Below, piece by piece: positions 52,012-60,794 of a DNA stretch of 64,000 bases (within the stretch, counting starts at the first letter, position 1; every line of letters begins with the position of its first letter). Source of the DNA: CAWJHE01 sp963842455 (GTDB taxonomy: Bacteria > Chloroflexota > Anaerolineae > Anaerolineales > UBA4823); NCBI GenBank assembly GCA_963842455.1, contig CAWJHE010000008.1:65695-129694 (forward strand), in the 5' to 3' direction. The notes beneath the pieces are model-generated. The model did not search any database, was not told the DNA's origin, and saw nothing but the letters and a program-made list of their open reading frames with translations. Position numbers and translations under genes: made by a program.

Positions 52012-52077
52012 CGGTTAACTTGAAGCACGGCGAACATGTTACAGATACGGATTTCCTGGCAGACGCCGATGATTTAG

Positions 52078-52727
52078 AACCCCCCACACACACACAAGGT
52101 TTTTATCTAAGGTTGGATGATCTCAGCAGATTAATGATTTGTGTAGTCTGCTGCATAAATGGGCCAATCTGAAGAACCTGTTCACATACTATCGCAACTT
52201 TACTCAAAACAAGGTTTGGATTACTGGGTGCGCCAGTAAACGAAAAATTTTTTCGACTCTTCATCTTGACTCGCATCAAGGTAACTTGATATAGAAATGG
52301 GCAGCAACGAGGAATGCACCCAGGCAGTACATGTGGAAAATATTGTCAAGAACTTCAGCGAACACATTATTGGTTTTCTGTACATCGTTGAAGATCTAAG
52401 TCTCCCTTATGATATGGTCAATAATTTTGTAGATGTTGTATATAAATTGATAAATAGGCTGGACAAAATGCCACCAGGTCCTGTTTAAGAACTTTATATC
52501 TTTGGGCAACAACCGTCTATGTAACTACCCTGACAAAATTTTAGAAAACACAGTTTTTTCTCGTGTGATCCTTCCAGGTTCCCCACATTTGAAATAAGTC
52601 TTACAAATTATAACTTTCGAGACGGGGTAAATGATCTGAAACAGAATTACAGACAACAATGTAATCCTAATAATTATATGCTCTTAGAAATCTTCATAGT
52701 TTTAGACTTCACGACATTCTCAACCAC
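52078..52727. other. Intergenic region at the left end of the island
   Basis: A 650-bp AT-rich stretch with no recognised gene. A 63-codon open frame at 52297-52488 has no ribosome binding site and no recognisable motif. No integrase, transposase or inverted terminal repeat is visible. Confidence 0.4.
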
Positions 52728-53453
52728 TTAATTCAATAATAGCAATAAATCTGACAAAGATCGAATTACAGGACACGTTACCTCAGGAAACAGATTTCCC
52801 GGATCAATTAATACCGGCTGGATTTTCGCATTTTGTGCGCCTTTTATATCTACCCAATAATTATCGCCAACATAAATGATTTCGTCGTTGCGTTTGCCAA
52901 ATTCTTGCAAATATAAATGAAAAATGCGTTCATCCGGTTTCATTGCTCCCAGTTCTCCCGCTGAACAGGAGCAACTGATTAATTCAGAAAGGTCATAATG
53001 TTTGATAACATCACTAACGGGAGAATACCTGTTTGATAGAACGCCAAGTTTATATCCCCTGGCCGAAAGTGTCTTCAATACCTCTCTCGTATTCGCTGCT
53101 AGGTACTCATTTCTCTCATCTTTTTCAAAAATATCAGCGATTTCTACAGCGACCTCACCAATTTTACAAGCAGAAATATCCAAGAACTGGAAGCTATACT
53201 GAATATAATTAATCCAAAATTCTGCACCTCTATTACTGTCATGATTCGTTGGATCATTATTGTAATTTACAGGATCTTCCCAAAACTTAAGGGATAATCT
53301 TTGGGCTAATTTTCTTTGCTCTGAACTTAAATGAATTCCTCTTTTTTCAAATGCATTTTGGATAAAACCATCAAGTTTTGGCTCCTTGTGAACCAATGTT
53401 CCATCCAGGTCAAACACAATTCCTGAAATTTGCTCAAATTTCAATTCTCTCAT
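52728..53453 (-). CDS. HAD superfamily phosphatase (subfamily IA)
   Basis: A 241-residue HAD hydrolase: VFDLDGTLVHKE (nucleophile), LGVLSNR (motif II), GAMKPDERIFHLYL (motif III Lys) and YVGDNYWVDIKGAQNAK (motif IV). A helical cap lies between motifs I and II. It would dephosphorylate a sugar or nucleotide phosphate. It is the last gene of the island operon, 26 bp after the M42-like peptidase gene, with GGAG before the ATG. The operon setting suggests a phosphorylated sugar as substrate. Confidence 0.88.
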   Translation of the reverse strand: MRELKFEQISGIVFDLDGTLVHKEPKLDGFIQNAFEKRGIHLSSEQRKLAQRLSLKFWEDPVNYNNDPTNHDSNRGAEFWINYIQYSFQFLDISACKIGEVAVEIADIFEKDERNEYLAANTREVLKTLSARGYKLGVLSNRYSPVSDVIKHYDLSELISCSCSAGELGAMKPDERIFHLYLQEFGKRNDEIIYVGDNYWVDIKGAQNAKIQPVLIDPGNLFPEVTCPVIRSLSDLLLLLN

Positions 53454-53479
53454 TCCAAACTTCTCCCATACAACGATAA

Positions 53480-54571
53480 TTAGTTGTCATAATATTCAAA
53501 AAATGCTGCCATCCAAAAAATGGTTTTAGCAAGGTTGACTATATCCGAAATCGAAACCCTGGGGTACCCTTGGTCAAAATGGCGGTTTTGGGTTGGATAA
53601 CCAACTGGAATGACATTAGCGGTTATCTCCAGGCAAGCAACGTCATCACCCCTTGAGACGCTACCATGATTTTCAAAAATCATAATCCCTTGTCTTTGCA
53701 TTTCTTCTACAAGGAGCTTCTCTTTTACAAATAGATTTGGAGGTGTTAGTGTAGCTAAACCTCCACCGGTTTTTTCTGCAAATAATGCACCCTGGCCAAG
53801 CATCTTCCCATCCTGCCCACCATGACCGTCAACAACAATACATAATTCCGGTTTTTCTATCTGCTTCAACAATCTTCGAGCTCCCCGGGCGAAAAATGCA
53901 GGTACAGTGGCTGGCCCCTCCTCTTCATCTGTGAAAACAAAGCCTGTTTTGGAGGTTGGGAACACCGCAAAGAGAATCTTAGCTGCAAGCAAACAAGCGG
54001 TAACCCCCGCAGCATTATCAATAATTCCCTGCACAAAACCATCTTGTTCGTGAATGGGTAAATGATATACAATCCGATCTCCGGTTTGTAACTCACCACT
54101 CTCTAGCGCAAAATAAGGTGTAGACTCGTTCTGCTGCAATTCTGAGCAGATTAATCCGGTTGCGACTTGTTTAAAGCAATTGTTTTGTACATCAAAACGA
54201 AGTCCAACGGCTGATACTCGAATTGTAGAAAGATGCTTACAGAAAGGAATTAGTTTCCACAAGCTCTCATTCACTCTCTTGTCAACAAAATAACTGATTT
54301 GATCTGCATGCGCCATAACAATAATTTTTGGATCCTGGTTACTTACTCGAAAAATGCTATTACCAGTGCCATAAAAATCACGATCAAAATGGCTTGTTGT
54401 CAGATCGAATTCTTTAACAATATCATCCATAACAACCGCTCGAGTGTATTTAACGGTTTGACTGGGAGCATGAGTATTGGCAACCCTCTCCAATATGTCA
54501 AAAGCTGAATTGTCAAGAAAAAGCGGTTCAACCTTTTTATAAGCATCAATAAGCGATGTGATCATTGTCAT
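53480..54571 (-). CDS. M42-like zinc peptidase (glutamyl aminopeptidase/endoglucanase family)
   Basis: A 363-residue dinuclear zinc hydrolase. Candidate ligands are VMAHADQISY (His and Asp), GIIDNAAGVTACLLA (bridging Asp), FTDEEEGPA (catalytic and ligand Glu), CIVVDGHG (Asp), and a C-terminal His near NRHFDQGYPR. M42 enzymes are aminopeptidases of TET type. Its start overlaps the PfkB stop as ATGA, so it is coupled to sugar catabolism. Such pairing would fit release of amino acids from glycated or amidated peptides. This is inference. Confidence 0.82.
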   Translation of the reverse strand: MTMITSLIDAYKKVEPLFLDNSAFDILERVANTHAPSQTVKYTRAVVMDDIVKEFDLTTSHFDRDFYGTGNSIFRVSNQDPKIIVMAHADQISYFVDKRVNESLWKLIPFCKHLSTIRVSAVGLRFDVQNNCFKQVATGLICSELQQNESTPYFALESGELQTGDRIVYHLPIHEQDGFVQGIIDNAAGVTACLLAAKILFAVFPTSKTGFVFTDEEEGPATVPAFFARGARRLLKQIEKPELCIVVDGHGGQDGKMLGQGALFAEKTGGGLATLTPPNLFVKEKLLVEEMQRQGIMIFENHGSVSRGDDVACLEITANVIPVGYPTQNRHFDQGYPRVSISDIVNLAKTIFWMAAFFEYYDN

Positions 54572-55506
54572 GTCGGATCTCCCTTCGTATGCAGTTCTAA
54601 AAGCATTCTTCCATCTTTAAGACGCCTGTCCCTCTCATTAATCAGGTCAGCTTTGAATCTACATACGCCAAACTGTTCCATTGCAAAACTTGCGCTTACA
54701 GCACCCATTAATGCCGAATCGAGAAAGCTGTGACCTTCACAAAGGCCAAATAACAGACCACCTAAATACGCATTTCCAGCGCCAGTAACATCCACAATAT
54801 TCTGCTTAATTGCAGGTATCATTTGATAGGATGAACTGAATTTGCTTCCGAGCATCGATCCTTCGCTACCCATTCGAAGAGCAACGAGCTGCGCCCCCCA
54901 TGACAACAATACCTCATTTATCCTTTTTGGATCCTTCTCTTTCGTGATTTGTTCGCCTTCTAGCAAGTTTGGAGAAAAAACATCGACTTCTGGCAGCATC
55001 TCAATAAATTTATCTCTGGACCAATGAACCTGGTATATGGATGGTTCCATAATGATTTTGATTGATGGATTGAGTTTTCGAAGCAACCCAATATTCTTCA
55101 GCGCTGCCTCATAAGAACCAGAAAAATATATGTGACAGCCTTTTACCCATTTGTAATCTTCAGGTAAATCAAATAATGTCAAGTCAAACTGGACTACCTT
55201 ATTATTTTCATCTCTAAAAATTTCGACCCGGCGTTCATCTGGCTGAAAGATCTGCCATGCTCGCGTTGTTTTTTTCTGCATTACTTTGAGCATGGAAATA
55301 TCAATGTCTAAATCCTTTAAAATATTGATGTGATCTTGTTGAAAATCCTCTCCAATACTTGCTAAAAGGCCTAAGCTATTCGTCCATACTCTGGCGCCTG
55401 CCATAGCATGTACACCGGCGCCGCCTAATACATTCAAAAACATCTTATCATCCCAAAACAAAATATCATCAATAAAAACATTGGAGAGACTTATGTAACT
55501 TGGCAT
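54568..55506 (-). CDS. PfkB family sugar kinase (FrlD-like context)
   Basis: A 312-residue ribokinase-fold kinase. LNVLGGAGVHAMAGARVWTNSLGLLASIGEDF is the N-terminal signature, and IVDVTGAGNAYLGGLLFGL carries the catalytic Asp and anion hole (DxTGAGD variant, with Asn replacing the second Asp). It lies between SIS-domain isomerase genes and the M42-like peptidase. In the Bacillus frl operon a PfkB kinase (FrlD) phosphorylates fructosamines at C6 before SIS-domain deglycation. The same role is proposed here from context. Confidence 0.86.
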   Translation of the reverse strand: MPSYISLSNVFIDDILFWDDKMFLNVLGGAGVHAMAGARVWTNSLGLLASIGEDFQQDHINILKDLDIDISMLKVMQKKTTRAWQIFQPDERRVEIFRDENNKVVQFDLTLFDLPEDYKWVKGCHIYFSGSYEAALKNIGLLRKLNPSIKIIMEPSIYQVHWSRDKFIEMLPEVDVFSPNLLEGEQITKEKDPKRINEVLLSWGAQLVALRMGSEGSMLGSKFSSSYQMIPAIKQNIVDVTGAGNAYLGGLLFGLCEGHSFLDSALMGAVSASFAMEQFGVCRFKADLINERDRRLKDGRMLLELHTKGDPT

Positions 55507-55591
55507 GAGTTGGTTTTTCTTCCTGATTTCAGATGAGAGTAAAGTTGCAGAAATTTTCTAAATCGTGTTAGCAATGCCAGCGCGCCATACA

Positions 55592-56731
55592 TTATGAAGC
55601 CTTTATAATATCCTGTAAGGTGATAATACTGGAATTGCGAATATCGTCATTTTTCTGATAACTTTCCATATCAGAGCAGAAGAATGAAGCGCCTGTCTCA
55701 TCTGCCAGAAAAGCGCTAAACAAATTGCCAGCCACTACGTAAACCAAAGGAGAAATAATTTCGCTAACTTCCCCAATAACTGGGAGATGATAATCAGCAT
55801 GCGGGGCGACCGAAGTATCGTTTTCAGGCGTGATTGCGATCACTTTGCGTCCAATACGTTTCATCGGTGTGATAATCTCAGCCAATAAATTATGTCCACG
55901 ATAACCAGGCGAGATCACAAAAGTAGGAATTTCAACATCGATTGACGTAAAATATTCAAAGTGAACCCATTCCTCTGTATCTTGCCCTGCTGCATAACGA
56001 CCAGTGCTTTCAATCACTTTAGCTGCACCGAATAAGGCAGTTCCATAATTAGGGCCATGGCTGACGAAATGGAAGTTGTGATGGGTTTTTAGCGCGGCTG
56101 ATAATTCTTTAATTGCGGGCAAGTTCCTTGCAATCGTCGATTCAATTAAACCCGCAGTCCCTTTCAAATCAGCTCTTATTTTGTCTGCCTCCTGCCTGGT
56201 CAATTGCTTCCGCACTTCTGCGAAATGGATGGCTACCAAATAAAGAGAAAGTAATGATATTTGATAAGAAAGCACCCCAGGCGCATGCTTATACGGCGGA
56301 ATCGAGCAATCGATGATCTTGTTAGCTGCTTTTGCCAGTTTTGACGTAGAATTTCCTGTCAAAGCGACTGTCCTGGCGCCCAATTCATTGGCAATATTGA
56401 TGGCCTCAATGGTTCGAGAAACCCCACCAGACACGGAAATTCCAATAACCATCAGATTCAACGGGATTTCTACCGATTCGGCTGGCAGTTCATATCTGGC
56501 AACTGGTAAGGATGAGGCCACTTCAACGGGGAGCTTTACCCAGGTTTTAAACGCTAACTTTGATGCCAATGCCGCAAAATAGGAATCTCCGCAGCCTGTG
56601 ATGATAATTTTCTTGGTAGATAGAATTTCTTCAAAATCAAAGGCATTTCTGATTTTCTTATCCAAATTATCAAACTCGTTACGAATTAAATCCGGTAAGC
56701 TCACAATTTGTTCTGTCATATTGTTAGGCAT
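55592..56731 (-). CDS. Double SIS-domain protein (sugar-phosphate isomerase/deglycase type)
   Basis: A 379-residue protein with two SIS domains: KKIIITGCGDSYFAALASKLAF with VIGISVSGGVSRTIEAI (about 40-180), and HFVSHGPNYGTALFGAAKVIEST with EWVHFEYFTSIDVEIPTFVISPG (about 215-360). The second-domain glutamates near EWVHFE resemble the catalytic Glu of GlmS-type isomerases and FrlB. AAGGAG lies 6 nt before the ATG at 56731. A paralogous double-SIS gene is directly upstream. Confidence 0.88.
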   Translation of the reverse strand: MPNNMTEQIVSLPDLIRNEFDNLDKKIRNAFDFEEILSTKKIIITGCGDSYFAALASKLAFKTWVKLPVEVASSLPVARYELPAESVEIPLNLMVIGISVSGGVSRTIEAINIANELGARTVALTGNSTSKLAKAANKIIDCSIPPYKHAPGVLSYQISLLSLYLVAIHFAEVRKQLTRQEADKIRADLKGTAGLIESTIARNLPAIKELSAALKTHHNFHFVSHGPNYGTALFGAAKVIESTGRYAAGQDTEEWVHFEYFTSIDVEIPTFVISPGYRGHNLLAEIITPMKRIGRKVIAITPENDTSVAPHADYHLPVIGEVSEIISPLVYVVAGNLFSAFLADETGASFFCSDMESYQKNDDIRNSSIITLQDIIKAS

Positions 56732-56840
56732 GGTGTTCTCCTTTTGCCTTGATGGCACAAGAATATATTCATAATGGACATCAATTGTCAATTATTAAGA
56801 GTGTCAAAAGTGTGTAATTCAAGTACGTCCGCTGCTGAGC

Positions 56841-57407
56841 CTATACTTGATACCAGGGTCTGACATACCCTTGGGCTACTCGGCGCTCCGTCAGGGCGAT
56901 ACTGAATTGATGCAGAGGCAGCACCGTCAACAGAGTGTGCATGGGTACAGGAACATTTGGGATCGGTACAATGGTATTTGCCAAAGATGCTATTTCTTCG
57001 TCCCCTTCCGTGACAATAGCAATTAAATACGCTCCCCAATTTTTTACGGCTCGAGCTGTATCAAGGTATCGCTGATATGCTTGATCTTTCGGAGCGATCA
57101 AGAATAGAGGCATCCCTAAATCCAAAGTATTGATGCGCAGAGAATGGTGAAATTCCTCAACATATAATGGTAATCCGATACGCTGCGGACCCTCCGCCAT
57201 CAATGCGGCGCCAATGTTTGCAACGCCATAACCTGGTCCACTTCCAATGAAACAAATCGTTTTGATATCAACCAATTTTTGAGCCGCTTGGACCATGGGA
57301 TCGTAAGTCTTCTTCAGCACAACGCTCATCTGTCGCAGTACACCCATCAAATCCTCATGAATTCCATCGACCTGAGAGCTTCGAAATAATTCCTTTGTGT
57401 TTGCCAA
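56841..57407 (-). CDS. Second SIS domain of a frameshifted double-SIS protein
   Basis: This frame holds TICFIGSGPGYGVANIGAALMAEGPQRIGLPLYVEEFHHSLRINTLD and FLIAPKDQAYQRYLDTARAVKNWG, a C-terminal SIS domain with the conserved Glu pair (EEFHH). Its upstream end, KELFRSSQVDGIHEDL, continues the frame ending QIGKHK of the 57355-57927 reading frame when one A of the AAA at 57394-57396 (minus strand) is dropped. The ATG at 57407 is thus not a real start. Confidence 0.78.
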   Translation of the reverse strand: MANTKELFRSSQVDGIHEDLMGVLRQMSVVLKKTYDPMVQAAQKLVDIKTICFIGSGPGYGVANIGAALMAEGPQRIGLPLYVEEFHHSLRINTLDLGMPLFLIAPKDQAYQRYLDTARAVKNWGAYLIAIVTEGDEEIASLANTIVPIPNVPVPMHTLLTVLPLHQFSIALTERRVAQGYVRPWYQV

Positions 57408-57927
57408 TTTGAATTGCTAAGTCAATCAGCAATGCGATTGTTGCCGTAGTTGTTTGGGTAGGCCAACCATCTTTGGTCGCACCAGGCACGAGTTTATAGC
57501 AGGGTTCAGAAAAAAATGGATTATCTTCTACAGCACAATCAGTCACACCGATAACAAGACCTGGAGATTTTAACGCTCGCTCTAATGCATTCCTGGTTGT
57601 GGATTTCCTGCCGCTGGAGCTAATCACCAGGATCGCAGAATGTTCATCTACGCCCTCTTGACCAAAAGCCGCATATTCATAAGCCTGAATAACGTCTAAT
57701 GGCATTCTTGCATAAGACTGGAACGCTTCTTTTACACACAAACCGGCAAACATCGAATCGCCTGAACCAACCAGATAACATTTATCAATCCCTCTTCTTG
57801 CTATTTCAGTTGCAAGCGCAACAATATCTGCATGATTAGCTTTAAGAGCGGTAGCAACGACTTCAGGCTGATGATCTACTTCATGCTTGGTAGCATGTAA
57901 TGGCATTAATTCTTGACAAATCATCAT
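57355..57927 (-). CDS. First SIS domain of a frameshifted double-SIS protein (FrlB/AgaS-like)
   Basis: The N-terminal half of a sugar-phosphate isomerase or deglycase of about 362 residues. KCYLVGSGDSMFAGLCVKEAF and ILVISSSGRKSTTRNALERAL are the two sugar-phosphate binding loops. GGAG precedes the ATG-ATG at 57927. The frame then runs on about 15 nonconserved codons past the break near 57395 and stops at 57355. With the next fragment it gives a normal tandem-SIS enzyme, matching FrlB architecture. Confidence 0.8.
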   Translation of the reverse strand: MMICQELMPLHATKHEVDHQPEVVATALKANHADIVALATEIARRGIDKCYLVGSGDSMFAGLCVKEAFQSYARMPLDVIQAYEYAAFGQEGVDEHSAILVISSSGRKSTTRNALERALKSPGLVIGVTDCAVEDNPFFSEPCYKLVPGATKDGWPTQTTTATIALLIDLAIQIGKHKGIISKLSGRWNS

Positions 57928-58154
57928 TTACTTTCTCCTGGCTTAACCATCATATACCTTTATGGATAGCTGCCCTAATAAGCTTACTCAGGGCACACAC
58001 CGTCGAATCCCCACGCAAGATATACCGGTAATCAACTTATTATTCAACATATCGTACACTTCATACCTATCATAATCAATCTATTAAGAAGTCTTGTCTG
58101 TAAATATTATTTGCTGCCAATGTAATCCCCTATTGACTTTACTATTCTGTTTTT

Positions 58155-58197
58155 ATGAGAGAGCAAACAGCATAATGCAGTTGCTGCTTGCTCTCAT
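58155..58197 (-). promoter_or_regulatory. Intercistronic hairpin between the binding-protein gene and the SIS genes
   Basis: Arms 58155-58171 and 58183-58197 pair over about 13 bp (GAGAGCAA...CAGC with GCTG...TTGCTCTC). No U-tract follows on the minus strand. Its place, 40 bp after the binding-protein stop, fits a 3' mRNA-stabilising hairpin that keeps binding-protein message above that of the enzymes. The rest of the 309-bp gap shows no gene. Confidence 0.5.
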
Positions 58198-58236
58198 TTT
58201 TGAAACGCTACACTAAAGGTCTTTCACGCAAACGAC

Positions 58237-59022
58237 TTATTTAATGAGCTCTTCGGGTGCGATGCTGTCAATGGTCAAATTCAATTGTTCTGCAGCTTCA
58301 TCCAGAACAGTCTTTGCATCTTCATTGTTGAGAATTATCCGATCCAAGGCTGCCTGGATCACTGGAGCCCACTCGGGGGCATTGAATACGCCACATGCGG
58401 TTGGTTTTACGTATTCCAATTGATCGACGCTAACCAACCAGGAAGGATGATCCACATAGTATGCCTGGGCTTCGGGCAATTCAAGCACGCTGTAACGGGT
58501 GGGCATGTAACCAGTCTCCATATGGAACCAGGCTGAATTTTCCGCATTTGTCGCAAATTTTACAAATTCCCAGGCAGCTGCTTTCTCTTCTGGCGAGTAT
58601 TTTGCCGCGATAGCAATATTGGCGCCGCCGCTGGTTACCGCAGGGGTACCGCCTTCAGCATACGGGAATTTGGTAAAACCCCAATCGAAATCGACCATTT
58701 CACCAACGCTGCCTTGCAAGGCCGTGGAACTTCGGGTGAACATCACTTTACCTTGAACCCACTCGAAAGATACTTCACCAAAGTTTCCAACTGGGTTTGC
58801 GCCAATCAGGAAATATTTGGTATCGTAAACGTTCTTTTGCAGGAATTCTGCAACTTCAACTCCTTTTTCTTCGTTGAAGACAAATCTGCAGTTCTCATCG
58901 CTCACTCTGCCGCCGAATTGATAAATCAGCGGTTCAAACATCCATTGAGCATTGGATTCTTTTCCGTATGCCACATAATAATCATCGCCAAGCGCCTTGA
59001 CAGCCGGTCCAATTTCAACCAT
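58237..59022 (-). CDS. Sugar ABC transporter substrate-binding protein, C-terminal fragment
   Basis: The last 260 residues of a family-1 binding protein (MFEPLIYQFGGRVSDENCRFVFNEEKG, GKVMFTRSSTALQG, EEKAAAWEFVKFATNAENSAWFHMETGYMPTRYS). The frame continues upstream as PETWAEMVEIGP and joins the middle fragment when one C is removed from the C5 run (G5 on the plus strand, 59039-59043). The ATG at 59022 is internal, not a true start. Confidence 0.82.
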   Translation of the reverse strand: MVEIGPAVKALGDDYYVAYGKESNAQWMFEPLIYQFGGRVSDENCRFVFNEEKGVEVAEFLQKNVYDTKYFLIGANPVGNFGEVSFEWVQGKVMFTRSSTALQGSVGEMVDFDWGFTKFPYAEGGTPAVTSGGANIAIAAKYSPEEKAAAWEFVKFATNAENSAWFHMETGYMPTRYSVLELPEAQAYYVDHPSWLVSVDQLEYVKPTACGVFNAPEWAPVIQAALDRIILNNEDAKTVLDEAAEQLNLTIDSIAPEELIK

Positions 59023-59035
59023 TTCTGCCCAAGTT

Positions 59036-59232
59036 TCAGGGGGAGAGTTCTGGATCTAAACCAACCTGTTTCATTAGATCTTTATTGTAGAACATACCCT
59101 GGGTGCTGCGATTGAAGGGAATAGCATACACCTGTCCTTTATAGGATAAATCTGTCAGCAAACCAGGAATGTAATCAGCTAAATCTTCTGCGGAAGCCAG
59201 GTTATTGATCGGCTTCAAAAGCACCATTTTTT
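59036..59232 (-). CDS. Sugar ABC transporter substrate-binding protein, middle fragment
   Basis: This frame reads PINNLASAEDLADYIPGLLTDLSYKGQVYAIPFNRSTQGMFYNKDLMKQVGLDPELSP, the hinge-proximal part of SBP_bac_1. It is joined to the N-terminal fragment around 59217-59232 (runs TTTT and AAAAAA on the minus strand) and to the C-terminal fragment at 59039-59043. Both junctions need removal of one base. Confidence 0.75.
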
Positions 59233-59630
59233 GCATAAAATGGCACATTCTTGTAATCCACCATTGTGATAGGAGGAGGATTGCCAGCAGCAAGTGCAGC
59301 AAGGAGCTTTTGTTGCAGGTCATCATATCCACCTTGGGATTCATTAACAATTACAATTCCATCCTGACTGGCATTAAAATCATCAACCAGTTTCTGAACC
59401 CGCTCTCCATTGGCGCCTCCCAGCAAAGTCCAAAAAGCGAGGGTAATCACTTCTCCATCTTTTTCTGCAGGGACTTCTGTAGCGGCTTCTACCGAAGTTC
59501 CTGGCGCAGCTGCTTCGGTTACTGGTTCTGTTGGCGAGGGCGCTTCAGCAGGCGTTGCAGTTTGTTGGCATGCACCTAATAAAAGGGCGCAAGCCACCAG
59601 TAAACTAACAAGATACTTGTACTTATTCAT
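59202..59630 (-). CDS. Sugar ABC transporter substrate-binding lipoprotein, N-terminal fragment
   Basis: A lipoprotein signal (LVSLLVACALLLGAC) is followed by an Ala/Pro/Glu/Thr linker and the start of the SBP_bac_1 domain: VITLAFWTLLGGANGERVQKLVDDFNASQDGIVIVNESQGGYDDLQQKLLAALAAGNPP. It has AAGGAG before the ATG at 59630. Together the three fragments make one protein of about 464 residues, the receptor for the two permeases upstream. It matches FrlO in operon position, but the ligand is not proven. Confidence 0.85.
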   Translation of the reverse strand: MNKYKYLVSLLVACALLLGACQQTATPAEAPSPTEPVTEAAAPGTSVEAATEVPAEKDGEVITLAFWTLLGGANGERVQKLVDDFNASQDGIVIVNESQGGYDDLQQKLLAALAAGNPPPITMVDYKNVPFYAKNGAFEADQ

Positions 59631-59782
59631 TTTTCTACTCCTTTTGAGTTGGAACCGATCATTATGGCCTATATTGATGTGAATTTTATTTTGTTACGTA
59701 ATCTCTCAGATCATTTTGCAAGTCCCAAGAAGTGCGCTTAGCTCATTGTTTCTGTGGTTAGTCACCTCCTTTTAGCAATTGA

Positions 59783-60637
59783 TTAGCCTTTCAAACCAGA
59801 TCGTGCAACACCCTCAACAAAATGTCGTTGAAAGAGAATGAAGACGAGCAGTACAGGGATGATTACCAAAACCGTCGCAGCCATGATAATTTGCCATTGC
59901 GAAGCCCCCTCTGGCCCCATGCGCATACCAACCAAACCCACAGGTAAGGTTCGCATTTTGGTTGAGTTGGTCATAATCAAGACCCAAAAATAATTATTCC
60001 ATCGCCAATTAAAACTCAGCAAAGCGAATGTCAATATCATAGGCTTGTTCAAGGGGATCATAATTTTCCGTAATATTTGAAAATCAGTAGCTCCATCAAC
60101 GATGGCTGCATCAACCAAATCTTGCGGTATCGACAAAAAGGCTTGACGGATTAAAAAAATACCAAACGCGGTTGCAGACAATGGAATGATGAGCGCCTGA
60201 TATTTGTCCAACCAATCTAATTGAGATAACACAATGTAATTGGGAATGATGGTTACCTGTCCTGGAATCATTAATACGGCCAGAAACAAAAGGAAAATCA
60301 ATTCACGACCAGGAAATTTTATCCATGAGAATACATAACCACTTAAACAGGCATTTATTACTTGGAGTGCGGTTGCGCTGATGGCAACTATCACACTGTT
60401 CTTCAAGTAAATATCGAATGGGGCTGAGTTCCATGCGGTTACATAATTCTGCCATGTGGGAGGGTTAGGAAACCAATTTGGAGGAATTTGGATAACACTT
60501 TTTAGATCAGGCTGTAAACTTGTCACTAACATCCACGCAAATGGAATCATGACAAATGCAACAGTTATTAAAAGGATAAGTGTAGATACCGTTCCCCAAA
60601 TTTTCCTTGAGAGTTGTTGATTCATCGGACGCCACAT
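59783..60637 (-). CDS. Carbohydrate ABC transporter permease (MalG type)
   Basis: A 284-residue inner-membrane permease with six helices. The EAA loop, which docks the ATPase, reads DLVDAAIVDGATDFQILRKIMIPLNKP. The N-terminal FVMIPFAWMLVTSLQPD and the C-terminal FILFQRHFVEGVARSGLKG are characteristic of the CUT1 MalG branch. AAGGAG precedes the ATG. No ATPase gene is present in the operon, so it presumably uses a shared MsmK/MsmX-like ATPase encoded elsewhere. Confidence 0.93.
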   Translation of the reverse strand: MWRPMNQQLSRKIWGTVSTLILLITVAFVMIPFAWMLVTSLQPDLKSVIQIPPNWFPNPPTWQNYVTAWNSAPFDIYLKNSVIVAISATALQVINACLSGYVFSWIKFPGRELIFLLFLAVLMIPGQVTIIPNYIVLSQLDWLDKYQALIIPLSATAFGIFLIRQAFLSIPQDLVDAAIVDGATDFQILRKIMIPLNKPMILTFALLSFNWRWNNYFWVLIMTNSTKMRTLPVGLVGMRMGPEGASQWQIIMAATVLVIIPVLLVFILFQRHFVEGVARSGLKG

Positions 60638-60794
60638 ACAAAAGCTCTCCTTTTTCTTCGTAATAATTGCCTTCGGATGGAAATCAGGATTCCATGATTA
60701 CTTTTAGAAACAAATACTCAGAAAATGAGATGTCTTCGACTACGAAATAATCTGATTCTCTACATAGTCGAATACTACCAACTAAAACCGCGGA

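Larger units (their letters stand above)
51759..52077 (+). repeat. Left copy of the 320-bp direct repeat containing tRNA-Met
   Basis: This copy runs from the last codons of the FtsB-like gene through promoter, tRNA and terminator to GATGATTTAG. It matches 61976-62297 in the same orientation with an offset of about 10,219 bp. The tRNA is identical and the flanks are diverged. Confidence 0.85.

Noticed and set aside
52297..52488. 63-codon open frame in the island's left gap
   Set aside because: It has no ribosome binding site, no usable promoter spacing and no recognisable motif.
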